Shown: piece after piece, positions 1-12,198 of the stretch
Numbering within the stretch: position 1 is the stretch's first letter
How the letters are laid out: each line of letters opens with the position of its first letter
Source of the DNA: Amanita rubescens
Taxonomy: Eukaryota; Basidiomycota; Agaricomycetes; Agaricales; Amanitaceae
Length of the DNA stretch: 64,000 nucleotides
NCBI GenBank assembly: GCA_015039365.1
Contig: WION01000017.1
Span: forward strand, 310,001 to 374,000
Direction of reading: 5' to 3'
Made by a program: the position numbers and the translations under genes
The notes under the pieces: generated by a model
Told to the model about the DNA's origin: nothing
What the model saw: only the letters and a program-made list of their open reading frames with translations
Databases searched by the model: none

Positions 1-3000
1 TGGGCTCAATTAAGGAAGGATAACGGTAGTCAGGAAGATAAAGAAGGCGAGAAAGAGGACGAGCTGAAGGATAGCGGCAAGTCGGAGACCCAGCGCAAGG
101 AGAAGAAGAGCAAGAAGGAGAAGAAGGAGAAGAGGGAGAAGAGGGAGAAGAGGGAGAAGAAGAAAGAGAAGGAGGCGGAGAAGATCACGACGACCACCGT
201 CGAAACCGGCCGCACGTCGCCCAGTACGACGAGGCCCGCCAGCTCGGATAGCCAGACTCTTAACAGAAAAGTCAGCATCCTCGGGCTCGGATTGCCCTCG
301 AGTATCCGACTGCCAACGCTCAGAGGAGGGTCAACCGCCTCTTCCGTCTTCTCGGCTGCACGATCAAGCTCTAACCGGCTCTCCGTCGATAGCGGTATCC
401 TGGGGAGGGTTCGCTCCGGCTCAGTGCTGTCAAACGGATCGTCTTTGCGCCCTGCGTCGACCGCGTCGAGTAATTCCCGGGTGTCGTCAAATAGCTCTTC
501 GTCCGTGCGTTGGGACGAGGAAGGTCTTGAAACAGTGAAGGAGCAGAGGAGGAAGGAGAGGTTGGAAAGGAAGGTGATGGAGGAGAGGAAGGCGAAGGAA
601 GAGAAGAAGGCGAAGGACGAGAAGAAGGGCAAGAAGCGCGGCGGGAAGGACAAGGCGAAAGATAAGGACCCAGCCAGTCGACGGGCTTTGGACGGGAAGA
701 AGAGGGTACCCGTTTCGGAAATCTTTCCAAACGCTGGACCTAGTGAATCGGACGAGACGACACCTAGACGCTCGTCTGTCACGCAAAGACCTCCAGTGGT
801 GGCGGAAGAAACAGGAAATGACGGCTCAGACGACGATAGACGCTTCAATGAGGATGCGACGCCTACACCAAGAATTCGTCCTCGTCCAGTTTCGGAGCAA
901 TTGTTGGGTAAGGCAAGGCCGCTTGCGATGTACGATAACGACGATGGTAATTATCTTGTCTTGCTCATGTCCTCGCAAGACGCTAATCCTCCTGCGTGCA
1001 TAGGTGCCTTGTCTGCATTGGACGCGGCGACGAACGACCTCGCGCAACTGATCATGACCTTGAATCTAGAAGCAACACCTGGAGCCACACCCAATCCCAC
1101 ACCCCTCAGACCTTCTTATGTTGACCGCGACGCTACGCCAAAGGTATCGAAAAACCCTCTCCAGAGAACATTGCTCCGGGGTATGTCGTCCATAGCATCT
1201 CTCCGACCCTATGCCCAGTCGATACGACGTACCGGGTCTCAATTATTAGGTGGCCCCAAGAATCGAGTTCGTCATGCCACAAATCCCGCAGCTGGCGAGG
1301 TCGCCATTGGACAGCAAATTGCGCCGTGGTCGAAGCTGTTGGAAGGAGTTTCGTCTAACAAGAAACAATCCACAAGTTCATTGTCACTGAGAGCGAAGCA
1401 GAAGCATTCAGTCTCGCCGCCGAGTACGTTCCGTAGAAGTCATCGAAGGCAGACGACACCCGCTCCTGAGCCAGAACCAGCTCCCGAGTTCCAGCCCCTC
1501 CAGCCAGCTGCAAGGCCGAAGACCGCGCCGTCCCATATGCCGGCTTATGATGAACTGAGGTTGTCGGAGTCGTCAGAGTCTTCGATTGAAATAGGTCGTG
1601 GCGGAATGACCATGCGCGGCGCGCCGTGCTCGAACACGTTTGGGTCCAGGAAACGAGGGACGTTCCGCTCGGCTGAGATTGAGAAGAACAGGGTCCCCAT
1701 TCCGCCAGAGACGAGGAAGATGTTAGCTTTGTCTGGTACGGGCGGTTCAGACGCACCAGCTATCTACTCTGTTCCAGAAATGGACGCGTCGGATCATGAA
1801 TCGGATATACCTGAAGAATTGCAACGCATACTATCTTCCAACATCGATGGATCCGCGCCTGTGGACGATGACACGCTGTCGTTCCGCAGGATCGTTAAGA
1901 AAGGTTCTGGTTCACCGCCTTCCGTTCCTCTTCCCGTCCCCTTTTCTTCAGAAATACCGTCTCTCGCTATGGAATTGGCTACCGAATTCCCATCGGTATT
2001 TGGAGCGCACATCATCGACGATGACCAAGATCATGTAGCTGACGAAGAAGAGGACACCATTCAGTCATTCGATTTTACTGGCGAGCTTAGGAAACTGAAA
2101 GAAACGGGTGGTTCTGACCGACGAAGCTTCGTCGAACAATTGGAGAATGCCTTCCGTACGCCTCCCCAGCTCGAGCTAAAGTTTGGAGGCCGGCGGGGAT
2201 CTGTTGCGGATCAGCTTCCTCTGTCCCGTTTGCCGTTTGCTTTGGTCAAGGAAGAGAATAAGGATGAAGGATTTAACAGCCAGACGGAAACGGAAGCTAC
2301 GACCGAAACCGAAGGCTCCGATTTGGAAACTCGATCCATCTTTACCTTGCGCAACCGTAAATCTGGAACATTGAAAGCCAAGAGGTCTGCCCTTCTCCCT
2401 CGAGGCGATAGTTTGAGCGAAACCGATGATGGCCGACCGCCGGTCCCAATCATAACCATCTCGCCCAGTTCAACCAGGCCGTCGAAAGGTGAACTGAATA
2501 TGTCATTTAAATTCGGCGGCTTGCCGAAACCATCCCCAACCGATATGAAGAAGCGACTTTCTCTCTCGGATATTATACCGCCGCTGCCAGTATTTCCTTC
2601 GCAGGCCGAATCGTCGCCCATGTCTGAAGAAGAGTCTATGGACTCTATTTTGAAATCCATCTTCCCCAAAGACAATACCGCTCCTTCCCAGTCCCGCTCT
2701 CGTCTCAACTCGAATACAAGTGCAAAACGATGGAGCAGAATTTCCGCCAAGTCTTACGTTGGTCATTCAAGGCAATCGTCCGCGTTGAGCTTTGCCGGGT
2801 TCGACTCTTTTGAAGAAGTCCGGCGCGGTTGGGAATTCGGTGGGGCTAGGCCTGTTTTTTACCCTCCCCCTCCGGCTTCCACAGATGTGAAGGTGGGCAA
2901 TCAACAGCGAGAGTCGGTTCTCAGCATCCCGTCCATTTCGTCTTACGGGCGAGTCATCAATCCGGGCGTAGTCGATCCTTTCGGGTTTTCCCTGCCAAGT

Positions 3001-5316
3001 CTCCAGGAGAGGCCTGTTTCCGAGGACATCTCATCGGCAACATTTTCGTTTAGCGTCGACGACACTTTTTCCTTCATGCACCGCCAGTCAAGGCGTATCA
3101 GAGTCGAGAGCGACGCTTCCAGCTTCTATTTCCGCCCTCCGCTTTCTCACATGGCCCAGGATCGCAGCAACCGTCGGGAGTCAGCTATTTCTGTCAGCAG
3201 CCCTCGCGTTAGCCTTTATAATAACCCGAACTTTACGTTCCACGACTTGGGCGCCAATGGCAGCCCGGCGGCGCCTTATCCTTTGCACGGTGCAAGTAAT
3301 GGACACGCTGCTTGGTCGAGACATCGGCGTGATCCTTCCATTGACTCTGTCATGAACGATCTATCAAGATTTAAAGTGGCTAGGCCCGGCTTAGGCGACA
3401 AGATGTTCGAGACAGAATTCCATCAAGATACGCAACAGTCGTATTCGCTGTCCTCCCTGTCTGATTACGACCAATCGTCGCAAGTGCTACCTCCAGAGTT
3501 GATGAGGAATTCGATGTGCGATTCTATCATGGACGTCGACGAGTTCAGATCTCCGGGAGACTCAATTTTCGACAAGACGAATCAACGTACATCCGAGCCG
3601 ACCACTTCTATCTTTGGCGATACTCGCGCGCAAGGATTCTTACCACCATTCAGGCCCCTTTCCGTCCTCAGCACGTTGAGCGTTCAAAGTCCTCCGAAGG
3701 AAGACGATACATGGATTAGCGTTAGTACCATACATTTACCTGCGGATTTTCTTCTAATGTCCCTGTAGATGATCGGTGGCGGGCAAATACGCCGAAATTC
3801 GGTGGCTTCCGTCATCCAAGCCTCTCCTTGCGCAAGAGTAGAGAAGCGAAAGAAGGCTTTCCAACCAATGGACCAGCACGAGGAAGAACAGCTTTCGCCT
3901 AAGAAAGCGAGGATTATCAAAGAGTCGCCCATCGCTTCCGCATCTTCCGCCAGACTCAACCGCAAGGAACAGATGATCAAGACTACGCGAGAGATCTTGG
4001 AAAAACTAAGCGTGGAAGAGAGCGTTTTAGTCGGTCAGGGCGAGGATTCGTCTGTGTCTTGTGAGTGTACATCAACGTTTTCAGCTTCCATTTTCTTATC
4101 ATTCTCGTCTAGTTGGCTCAGTACCTGTTTTCTCGAGGCCGTTACCAGCAGGCCGTTCTCGTTCAAATACTTGCACATCTAGTTCCGGGGCGGATACTCC
4201 TTCCCTCTCATCAGACGGCTCATCAATTTCCGGGGGTTCCCAATCAAGCATTGATCTCGCTCAACTCAACTCGCTACTAACTAATTCAACTCGTTCTCTA
4301 ATGTCTAATGGAAGCGCAGCGCGTCGGACCCGACTCCGCGCGCGTGGACAAGGTCACCGCCGTAGATACTCTGCCCGGGTGTCACGCCACTCGGTATACG
4401 AAACAATCGAAGAAGAATCCAACGCTTCTCCTGCCACGGTCAAGTCCTTTAAGTCGAATACCAAAGATGTGCCAGTCATTGTCGTCAGTTCCGGTTCGGT
4501 GGATCTAACAGCATCAGACGGTTCGTTGTGGGACGGCGAGCGAGGGATTGACGCGCTCGACCGGTATTACACTCTCAGAACAGAAGCGGAAGACGCGGTT
4601 GTTGAAAGTAAGCGGACATGGTTGGACACACCGTTTTCGTTATACGCCGTCCAAAGTGAGTTTGGGCTATTCCTCATAGAAACAGTACTAAGACTCGTCT
4701 AGATTTCCGGCCGCCTCATAATTCCGAGGGCATGAAGGCGCTTCTGCAGCATTCAGTCCAAAACTTTGGACCTCTCCCCTCCGAACTCAGGCCGCGCCGT
4801 CGTAGTAGGACCCATTCTAGACCATCTCCGTATCCTCTAGCTCGCGTCAGCAGAGTCTTCCACGCCCCCGAATCGAAATCGGGTTCGCCACCAGTTGACC
4901 ATAGCATGGGCAACGGCTCATTATTATCGCAGCCGGCGTTACAGGACGCCCGCACGAACTTGAACGTTCCGCCGTCACCCGCTCCTTCTTTTACGTACAA
5001 GGCCTTGTCGCCAGAGAAAGATATGCTCAAGAGACCACTACTCGGACGGTCCGCAGTGCGTCCTCGCATTAACTCGGGCGCTCGCCGGGTTCCCTCTGGT
5101 GGGGCAAAGCGCAACGCTAAATCGTCAAATGGTGACCTGAAAGAGAATAAGGAGAACATCAGTACGGGATCGGCCAAAAGGTAATTTCTTACCATAAGCA
5201 GATTTTTCTCGACTGATTAAGCCCTACCCAGCCCAGGAGACTCGCTTCGACTAAACCGTCCTCGTCCCCGCGGCCGCCCTGCCAACTCAACTCTATCACA
5301 CCCTATCCGAATCTAA
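1..5316 (+). CDS. Large Ser/Lys-rich protein of unknown function, 5' end outside window
   Basis: The frame is open from base 1, so the gene starts upstream of the window. I read five exons: 1-3720, 3769-4060, 4113-4655, 4703-5180 and 5232-5316. All introns are GT-AG, 47-52 nt, and phases close to a TAA stop at 5314-5316, giving at least 1,705 residues. The first 50 residues and residues about 180-220 are Lys/Glu-rich and probably coiled-coil or disordered. The rest is Ser/Pro-rich with many basic patches, as in a regulatory scaffold. Near the C terminus sits a block around 4560-4655 with YYTL, EAE, ESK and DTP, then PLPSE and RRRSRT, and a last exon with RPRPRGRP. The same blocks in the same order, split by an intron at the same place and phase, recur in the neighbour at 5747-7060. 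No catalytic domain is visible and the function is unknown. Confidence 0.75.
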
Positions 5317-5746
5317 CTCGACGCATTCGCCATCTTTGTATGCCGAACCGCTACTGCTTATGCTATGCCATGCTCTATATGCTCTTATCTCAATCTCTCA
5401 AGACCTTGTAACCACTGCATCAAATCTCGCAACGTCGCCTCCCCATCTATCGCGCAAGTTTCATAACTGTACAATCGCAATTTCGGAAACGATTCAAAGT
5501 TGATGGCAAACCTGACTTTCTTGTCCGTTAAGAGGTCTTGTCTGTTTTACTAGGTTTACGATGTTCTCTTGCCTCGAGCGTATTGCGCTCTCGATACCCA
5601 GCCTTTCCCTCGATTACTTTCATGCGTACTGTGTACCCTTTTTGCTTAATTCTTCTGATGTACAAAGTAGTGCTCCAATTTAGTTGTTGATTTTGTCTGT
5701 ATTGGCTGTGTGACTTTGTGACGTGGCATTCGATTCGGCGGCTGGC
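5317..5746. other. Intergenic region between the tandem paralogues
   Basis: About 430 bases with pyrimidine-rich stretches and no convincing coding frame. It must hold the 3' end of the first gene and the promoter of the second. I see no clear TATA box or other recognisable regulatory site. Confidence 0.5.
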
Positions 5747-7060
5747 ATGAACCACAACATGTTTCCTTCAACGCCGACGTCCAACTTGACTCCCAAGCGC
5801 TTTTTGCTCGCTGAACACCACCCAACACGCCCAAGAATCCCGCTTGCTGAACGAATACAAAGGCGCATCAACCAACTTCAAGGCAGGGACGAAAACGAGT
5901 CTCCGAGCAAAAATAAACGCACTGAAAGAGGCTCTCTGGCAACTCCTCCGTTCAAGTTTGGAAGGGAACGCATGACGCGCGCGAGAAGCGGACATTTTCG
6001 GAGACTTAGCTTGGAAAGGGCTTGTTTAAGCGCTCGAGGGGAAGACGCGCTCTCTGTTTCCTCAGGTCAGCCTTTGTCTGGAAACTTTTTGGGCTTATGG
6101 GAAGGAAGCCCGCATCTTGGTTGTTTGTCGACTTCCGGCGCTGTAGGACCCGTCAACCTCGACTCTTCTGGGATCGGCTCTTCTCGTATCAATGGCAACG
6201 CTGAGCATCCGCTACCTGGAGCATTCAGTACTCCGGTTGAAAACAATGTCTCAAGGATCCAAACTTCAGCATCCACGACCATGTTGCCCCAACTCAACTC
6301 TCCAGACGCTTCGGTCAACACGCGCAAGAACCCTTTACATGACTATTACACGCTGAAGTCTGAAGCAGAAACGGCTCTTTTGGAAAGCAAGAAGCAATGG
6401 GTTGACACACCTTACTCTGTCTCTGTCGTCCAAGGTAAGGGCGCCGTGATCGTGGTAGCGCATGTCTCTCATGCCCTTCTTTCGGTAGACTTCGAGCCCT
6501 CCTGTGATGCGGAGATCATAGAATCCATTCTTCAAGAGTCCTTGACTAACTACAAGCCGTTGCCTTCTGAGTTTCTCCGCCGCCGAAGCAGCTCTAGAAT
6601 CTCTTGCCGAATGTCCCCTTATGCCAACGTACGAAAGAGCAGGTTAATGTCTCCACAGGATATCCCTCCATCTCCGTCACCTTCATTAAAGAGGAAACGT
6701 AATGCGGTCATTCCCAAGGCGAACACACCTTTATCGGACGTGTTGACTAATTGGAACAGCTGCTCGACGCCGGCTCTAGCAGCAAAATCAAAATCTATCT
6801 TGCGCCCAGCATCTGTACCTCGGACCCCAACAGGCAAGCGGACTATTTCCGCTATTGGGTCGGAGAAACGCGCCAAGAACAAAGAAAATCTATTTCAGGA
6901 CCCGCCAAAGACGTGAGTCGCTTGTTCCTTGCTTTGGACTCGAGCGTAAGGGTGCTGATATACTGATTCTAGTCCTGGTGGTCCGCTTAGAGTCGATCGC
7001 CCTCGGCCTCGGTATCGGACTCCCACTCCTGGCCGCAAACGACGCCCAGCAAAGGAGTGA
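5747..7060 (+). CDS. Tandem paralogue of the C-terminal part of the upstream gene
   Basis: Three exons, 5747-6434, 6489-6912 and 6973-7060, give about 399 residues ending at TGA 7058-7060. I chose the ATG at 5747; a second ATG lies at 5759, and the upstream GTG at 5723 is not needed. The 54-nt intron at 6435-6488 is a multiple of three, so unspliced sequence stays open. It sits at the same position and phase as the intron at 4656-4702 of the upstream gene. Shared blocks are YYTLKSEAE, DTPYS, PLPSEF with a following Arg cluster, and a final exon with VDRPRPRYR. The protein lacks the long Ser/Lys-rich N-terminal part of its neighbour. The pair looks like a tandem duplication followed by loss or gain of the N-terminal region. 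Function is unknown; the basic Ser-rich composition would suit a nuclear or DNA-associated protein, which is inference. Confidence 0.7.
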
Positions 7061-7734
7061 CAAGCATGAAACTCAGGCATCTCTTTATCGTTTTGTGATT
7101 GTAATTGTTATATAACCCGTGTTACAATATTATCATCTATATTGCGTATTTCAAATGATAGCGACGTGTGGGTGGTCATAGCCCTCATAACACAAACAAA
7201 AGCCAAGACACAAATGAAACTCCTGACCTTCGCGAATATCCGTTCTTGACACAGGAAATAAATTTTATGTACAATGAGCGGCTCCACGCCGAAAAACTTG
7301 TCTTCTCCACTGCCAAACCAGAAAAAAATCATCTTTTGCGATGGTAATGGTTCGAGCCGGGAAAAGAAGACTTTTTGAGGACGTACATATGTGGTGCTTG
7401 TGAACGGTAAAGCTGGCACCGAGAATAGGACATGCACCACGTATGGTTTCACACGAGATGACGCTGCTACGTGGATGCCATAACCGCCTGATACGACGGT
7501 CCATACGAGTTTCTCCGCGCCTGTGTGATGTCAAACCGGATGTTTGAACGGGCAGGATTGTGACAACTCGACATGGACGTCAGGGTCTTCCCGTAGGAGG
7601 TTGATTTACTCGAGTCTTATGCTGAGCCGCCTCGCGAGATGCATGCGATGGACGTCGTGTCCCGATATCTTATCACTAGGTCGTGGTTTGAGTCCAAGGA
7701 TCCAAATTCCCGCGCTTCCTCCATCACACCCAAA
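7061..7734. other. Intergenic region upstream of UTP16-like gene
   Basis: About 670 bases without a supported gene. Short open frames on both strands lack family-like composition. The open frame that reads into the UTP16-like CDS from 7639 begins with an arbitrary upstream codon and is not needed for the protein. Confidence 0.5.
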
Positions 7735-8657
7735 ATGCCGAGGAAAAGACTCAGACCTACTAGCGACCCTTCCTCAGACTCTGACAACGCTCCCGAAGCA
7801 TTCACTCTAGCCGAGTCCAAAAAATCAGCCAAGCGCAAGAGCGGAGAAATCGAAAAGGCTCACGCGGCAATAAACAGGCAGAGTAAACTCAAGAATCAGG
7901 AAAGGGACCGGGTGTTGAAGGAACAGGCGAAAAGACGGAAAGAAAGAGTAAATGCTGAAGGGGATGAGGATGGGCGTGTTGGCAGTTTGGAGGCGCGTAT
8001 GGAACGTGCAATGAAGGAAGCGCAAGACGAAGAAAGTGTGGTTGTGGACTCGGAAGGGGAACATCATGACGGCGAACTCGCTTCAGATATGGACCTTGAC
8101 GTTCAAGCAGAGGATGAAGACATGGAATTTGGTGAAGATGGAACAGACGACGACGAAGAGGAAGAGGACCTGGAGAAAAAATCCACGAAACATCTTCCGG
8201 ATCACCTCTTTGAAGCTGCGTTTGCTTCTCAAAATGCTCAAGTAGAAGATGCGTCCAAATCAACGACCAAAAGCTCGAGCCTTAAGCCTAAACCATCGAA
8301 AAAGAAAAAACGGAAAACACAATCCAAAGACATCGTCCTCGGGTGCGTTTCTTTTCATAACCGCTGGCCGTGTTGACCTTATGTTGTTCTTGAAGATCAC
8401 GGACAATCAGAACGCTCCTGTCGACGTCACAAATTTCAAGAGAAGGCTCGTATGCGCCCATGCGAAAAACCCAAAAATACATCGATAGATCGCTCGCTCT
8501 CAAAGGCGGGAATTCGAGGGTGAGAGGATGGCAACGCAAAGCTGGTATGCACCCGTCCTACTCCAGCTCTTTCTAATCTCATCGTCGTTGACTGCGGCTA
8601 GCAAACATTGGCGTAATGAGGCATAGCGGGCCCGCAGCAAAATTCTCCAGATCTTAA
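7735..8657 (+). CDS. UTP16: UTP16/BUD21-like U3 snoRNA-associated ribosome biogenesis protein
   Basis: Three exons, 7735-8342, 8396-8544 and 8602-8657, encode about 270 residues and phases close exactly on TAA 8655-8657. The N terminus is basic with a charged helix, residues about 100-145 are very acidic, then comes the segment LPDHLFEAAF, a Lys-rich tail, and a C-terminal block ending in NIGVMRHSGPAAKF. The LF..A segment plus the C-terminal RGW...ANxGVM block match my memory of the fungal U3_snoRNA_assoc (Utp16/Bud21) family. That family acts in the nucleolus in the small-subunit processome on 18S rRNA precursor. The last 50 residues only appear once both short introns are removed, which supports the model. 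The initiator ATG directly precedes a run of basic residues, as expected. Assignment is by motif only. Confidence 0.72.
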
Positions 8658-9036
8658 ATTTACCCCACACTTAAATGTATCTATAATCAACGTTTGCAAC
8701 GGCATTTCATAAATGAACTATCTAATGTGACAAACTTCCGATTCGTGTTTAGTAGCTTTCCGATTCCCATAAAGGAGCGAGGAACTAAACCCGCCTCTTA
8801 GACGTACTGGGGACATTGTTATGCACCTTCTTCCGACGCTCTGAAAGCATTGTTCAAATTGAACCCAATAAGTTTCCGTATTGGAAAGCAGTTCGCGCTT
8901 CGGCGTTGCTGGACAACGTTTCGCAGGCTCGGTAGATAGCAGGAGTCAGAGAGTATCTCATGTTGACTCGTTTGAGCGACGGTACAGGAAGACTCGCGTT
9001 CCCCGGGCGACACTTCCGATCGAACGCCAGTGAGAG

Positions 9037-9114
9037 TTGGTGATATTGACATTGACGTTGATGTTGGTGTCAAAGTCAGAGTCGGAGACGCCGAGGATGT
9101 TGGTGTTGACGTTA
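9037..9114. repeat. GTTGAC / GTTGGTGT short tandem repeat
   Basis: Successive imperfect units of GTTGAC and GTTGGTGT are visible over about 80 bases. No function is implied. Confidence 0.5.
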
Positions 9115-9243
9115 GTTGCAGACGTCGATATAGTCAATGTTGCCAGGTGCCGGCTGAATACATCAGTAAATTAGTACCTTGCTAGTGACTGGGGGGGGTC
9201 GTCATAGCAATGACTCCCTGTTGTCGACAATCAAGACTCAGAG

Positions 9244-9336
9244 TCGAGCTGCCATATGGGGATGTTGGTGTCCAAATAGGTGCGCGCCTAGTCAGCACCG
9301 CACCTTAGCCAAACCTATCATTTAGCTCTTACCTTT
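9244..9336. repeat. Dispersed repeat, copy 1 (partner at 11761-11846)
   Basis: The two copies share TGCGCGCCTAG, AGCACCGCACCTT, GCCAAACC and CATTTAGCT in the same order and orientation, with small indels. They flank the HNH nuclease gene. They could be relics of a duplicated promoter or of a small transposon. Confidence 0.6.
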
Positions 9337-9952
9337 CAATTTGATGGATATTGACGACGACACAGGCATGGATGTTGATGGGCATGGAAATGGATATGAA
9401 GGTGATAACGATAGTGGGGATGAGGAAAATCCCGACGCAATGATCGGAACCGAGGAAGGTATAAACTATATTTTTGAATCCCGTATTCCTCTTATTATTT
9501 CTATAATTGATAGCAGAAATCTAATGAGATATGATTGGTATTTCCTCGGAGGGATTTTCCGTCCTTGATTCAACCTCTCGTTTCACGAATTTCCGCACCT
9601 CATGGGTGCAGGAGTACTGACGTATATCGAGTTATTTAATACTCTCATTTATGTGTTTTTCACCAAATTTGTAAGCTAAATTTCACGCAAAATACGCTGG
9701 CATTTTATGCCTTCTATGTATGATTACGCAAGGTATGAATTTCCCCCTTCGCACGATGCTCAGTGCAGGGAAATTGTTTGGTGCATACATTATGACTGAG
9801 CGCGTTACGCGAAGTGACTTATATATCGGTTTGCTTATGACAGTTTGGTGGAGTGCAGACTCGTCACCCGACGTGTCCCGCGACGAAGAAGCAACGACGC
9901 GCGCACCGTTGGGACGGGGTAGTCGCTCTATGTAATTGTGCTGAGCCAGTAA

Positions 9953-11266
9953 TTAAGTTACAAATTGAAGCCATTTTTGAATGCTCTCCCTGGTTTGCTC
10001 CTCCTCCATCATACGTGCCCGATGCATGTCCTTCCTTGCATTATGCTTCCACAATCCCACGACCACGTCTAAAATATCAACTGCCTTACTGTCTCCTGCC
10101 TTCTCCAGCGTCTCAGTCTGCGAATGACGATCTGCTTGCTTAGCTCGAACCGTCTTATTCCGACGAACCATCGCCCGTTTCCCTGCACCCCTAACTGAAT
10201 GACCGTCGTCACTGTCGTCACCATCATCGTCATAGTCCCCATCGTGGTAGTAAAACTCCTTGGTTTTTTCCACAGTAAATTGCACAAATTCCTTCACTCC
10301 CCATGTCTTGAGGGCAGCACAACCATAGGCGACATCGAAGAGAAAACGCGGCGGCCAGTGATTATTTGATTGCACCGCAACCGAGTTGTGAGGTACTATG
10401 AACTGGACCAGAGGATCACTGCAACTGAAGTTGTGAAAGGTGAGGCGACTGTTCGCGACTGATGGATGCACAGCGAATTGAAGATGGTCGACAATCGAGG
10501 GGTGTTGCATGACGAGGGGTACATCGTTGACGTTCATCGCGAAGTTGGGTGTCTAGCAAATCAACTCAATCACATTGAAGATAACTGCGTCGAGTAGCTG
10601 ACCTGTAAAAAGGCGACCTGGGAGGTTCCGAATGGGGGGTGCAACTGTCGATTAAGCAGGATCCCATTCCGCGTATCGTTGATACCTTCTAAGGGTGGAT
10701 CGACGACTTCTTTCCTGTAGGCGATGAGGTTCTTTATGTACTTCGTCTGGAATGAGCGACGTGAACGGTACAAAGGGCCGGAACGCACCTGGTCTCCATT
10801 TGCATGCGGAATTATATGACACGCCTCAAATAGTGTTGCGCCAGTCATCACGCAACACCTATCACGATTGACCACATCCTGCTTGAAGTTCGCCCGGCGA
10901 CTAGTGACTTCCGATGCGTAGGAGGTTCTGTCGTCCATCACCTTCGGATCAACCAAACGAAAGTCGTTGTCTATCAGTAAAGATGAATGACAGGTCCCGA
11001 TTTGCTTGAAATGACTCGCCTTGCGATATGTAGTAATAATTACCAGCCGATATAGCCACGTAGTCAGGACGATAATCCGCGACCTGTTCGCCATCGCGTT
11101 CACGGGAGATGTAACCTTCCTTGCCGTATATGGCGTACCCCAGAAAACGTAACCAGGTGAGAGGATGCAATGAGAATCGCTGACACTCGTGAACGGGGAT
11201 GGAGAGCGCATGCTGATACTCATCACTGAAACGGATCCAGAGCTGAACGTTAACGCTTGTGGCCAT
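9953..11266 (-). CDS. HNH endonuclease domain protein (basidiomycete HNH_2-like)
   Basis: Four exons read right to left, 11266-11020, 10970-10789, 10746-10603 and 10552-9953, give about 390 residues and end at TAA 9955-9953. The ATG at 11266 is preferred over an upstream GTG. The centre holds an HNH nuclease signature: RCCVMTGA, EACHIIPHA, then a segment with DTRNGILLN, a conserved His two residues later and QVAFL. This is the pattern of PF13391-type domains that are numerous in mushroom genomes. The invariant first His (CHIIP) and the Asn of the second helix are present, so it could be active. The C-terminal 70 residues are basic with an Asp-rich patch. The first intron has a GC donor (GCGAGT...TAG, 10971-11019). 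The target is unknown; related genes are often multicopy and associated with mobile regions. Confidence 0.75.
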
Positions 11267-12198
11267 TGCGAACACCTAGCGATCCCACATTTTGAGCCTT
11301 TTAATGGCTGGGCTAACATGAAGATGGCTCACTATTAAGGAGGCTGAAAGCTGCAAATTGTCGACACCGGCATGGAGGTCGAGAGTAACCTGCTGATGTA
11401 ACCATACTAATTTGGGAAATGCTAGTCCGCCATATACCAAATATAGTAACTCCTCTGGCGTTCTCATCGTCGGTGTCAACATTGAACGTCGCGAAGGCAG
11501 ATGAAAATGGAACACAGAGCGCCGAGCGCACCTCAATGTTGAGCGCCGGCTGAAGAAGTAAAATTAGTATCTTGCTTGAAAACGCCTGGGCCAACGCAAG
11601 TAGGATACGCTCGAATTGGTATGACACAATCCACCGCTAGAGCAAGCCAAATTGACTAGTATAGTTGGGATCGGGGAGATGGGGCATCATGAGAAATGCG
11701 CGATGGTGACTGGGAGGGTCTTCAAGGAAGAACCAGAATGGCCTGGTATCCGGGTCGAGAGTGAGGCTACCAAATGGGGAAGTTGGTGTGCGCGCCTAGT
11801 TAGCACCGCACCTTGGCCAAACCCACCATTTAGCTGATACCTTTAGGCTACTTGCACCGCGCTCTCACCTCTTGGACGCAGTCTAATATACTGTATAGTC
11901 GCGCACGACTGGCGACCGGTGTCACTGCGCCGTGCGGCACCAGCATTTGAGCCGATCAAACTCCGACCCAGCCGAGGTTCAACATATCGTCTACTACCTT
12001 TCATACTGGCAGGTTTAGCCCCGGGAGCATTCAATTATGGCGTGCTAACTTACATTCTAGATACACAATCCTTTGCCTCCTGTCACCAAGCCACACCTCC
12101 TCACCTTCTCGAAGCAAATACTTCCTTGAGGGGCCCCAGGATCATTCTATCACCACCCATCAAATACTTCCATTGCCATTCTAGCACATATTAATTTG
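11267..12198. other. Intergenic region between HNH gene and GTPase gene
   Basis: About 930 bases. Open frames on the minus strand at 11276-11627 show no recognisable domain. The stretch 11761-11846 is the second copy of the dispersed repeat seen at 9244-9336. It contains the divergent promoter region for the two neighbours. Confidence 0.45.
11761..11846. repeat. Dispersed repeat, copy 2 (partner at 9244-9336)
   Basis: Same ordered blocks as copy 1, including GCGCGCCTAG and GCACCGCACCTTGG, in direct orientation 2.5 kb away on the other side of the HNH gene. Confidence 0.6.

Larger units (their letters stand above)
8658..9952. other. Gene-poor stretch with simple repeats and a dispersed repeat
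   Basis: No supported gene. At 9037-9114 there is a GTTGAC/GTTGGTGT-type short repeat. A small acidic frame at 9341-9568, rich in Asp-Val and Gly, looks like translated repeat rather than a gene. The stretch 9244-9336 is repeated near 11.8 kb (listed separately). Confidence 0.45.

Noticed and set aside
292..300. Start of the first gene at 292
   Set aside because: The codon there is TTG and the same frame is open to base 1, so the gene begins outside the window.
30..848. Long minus-strand frame rich in Ser/Phe
   Set aside because: It is the mirror of the Lys/Glu-rich coding sequence on the plus strand.
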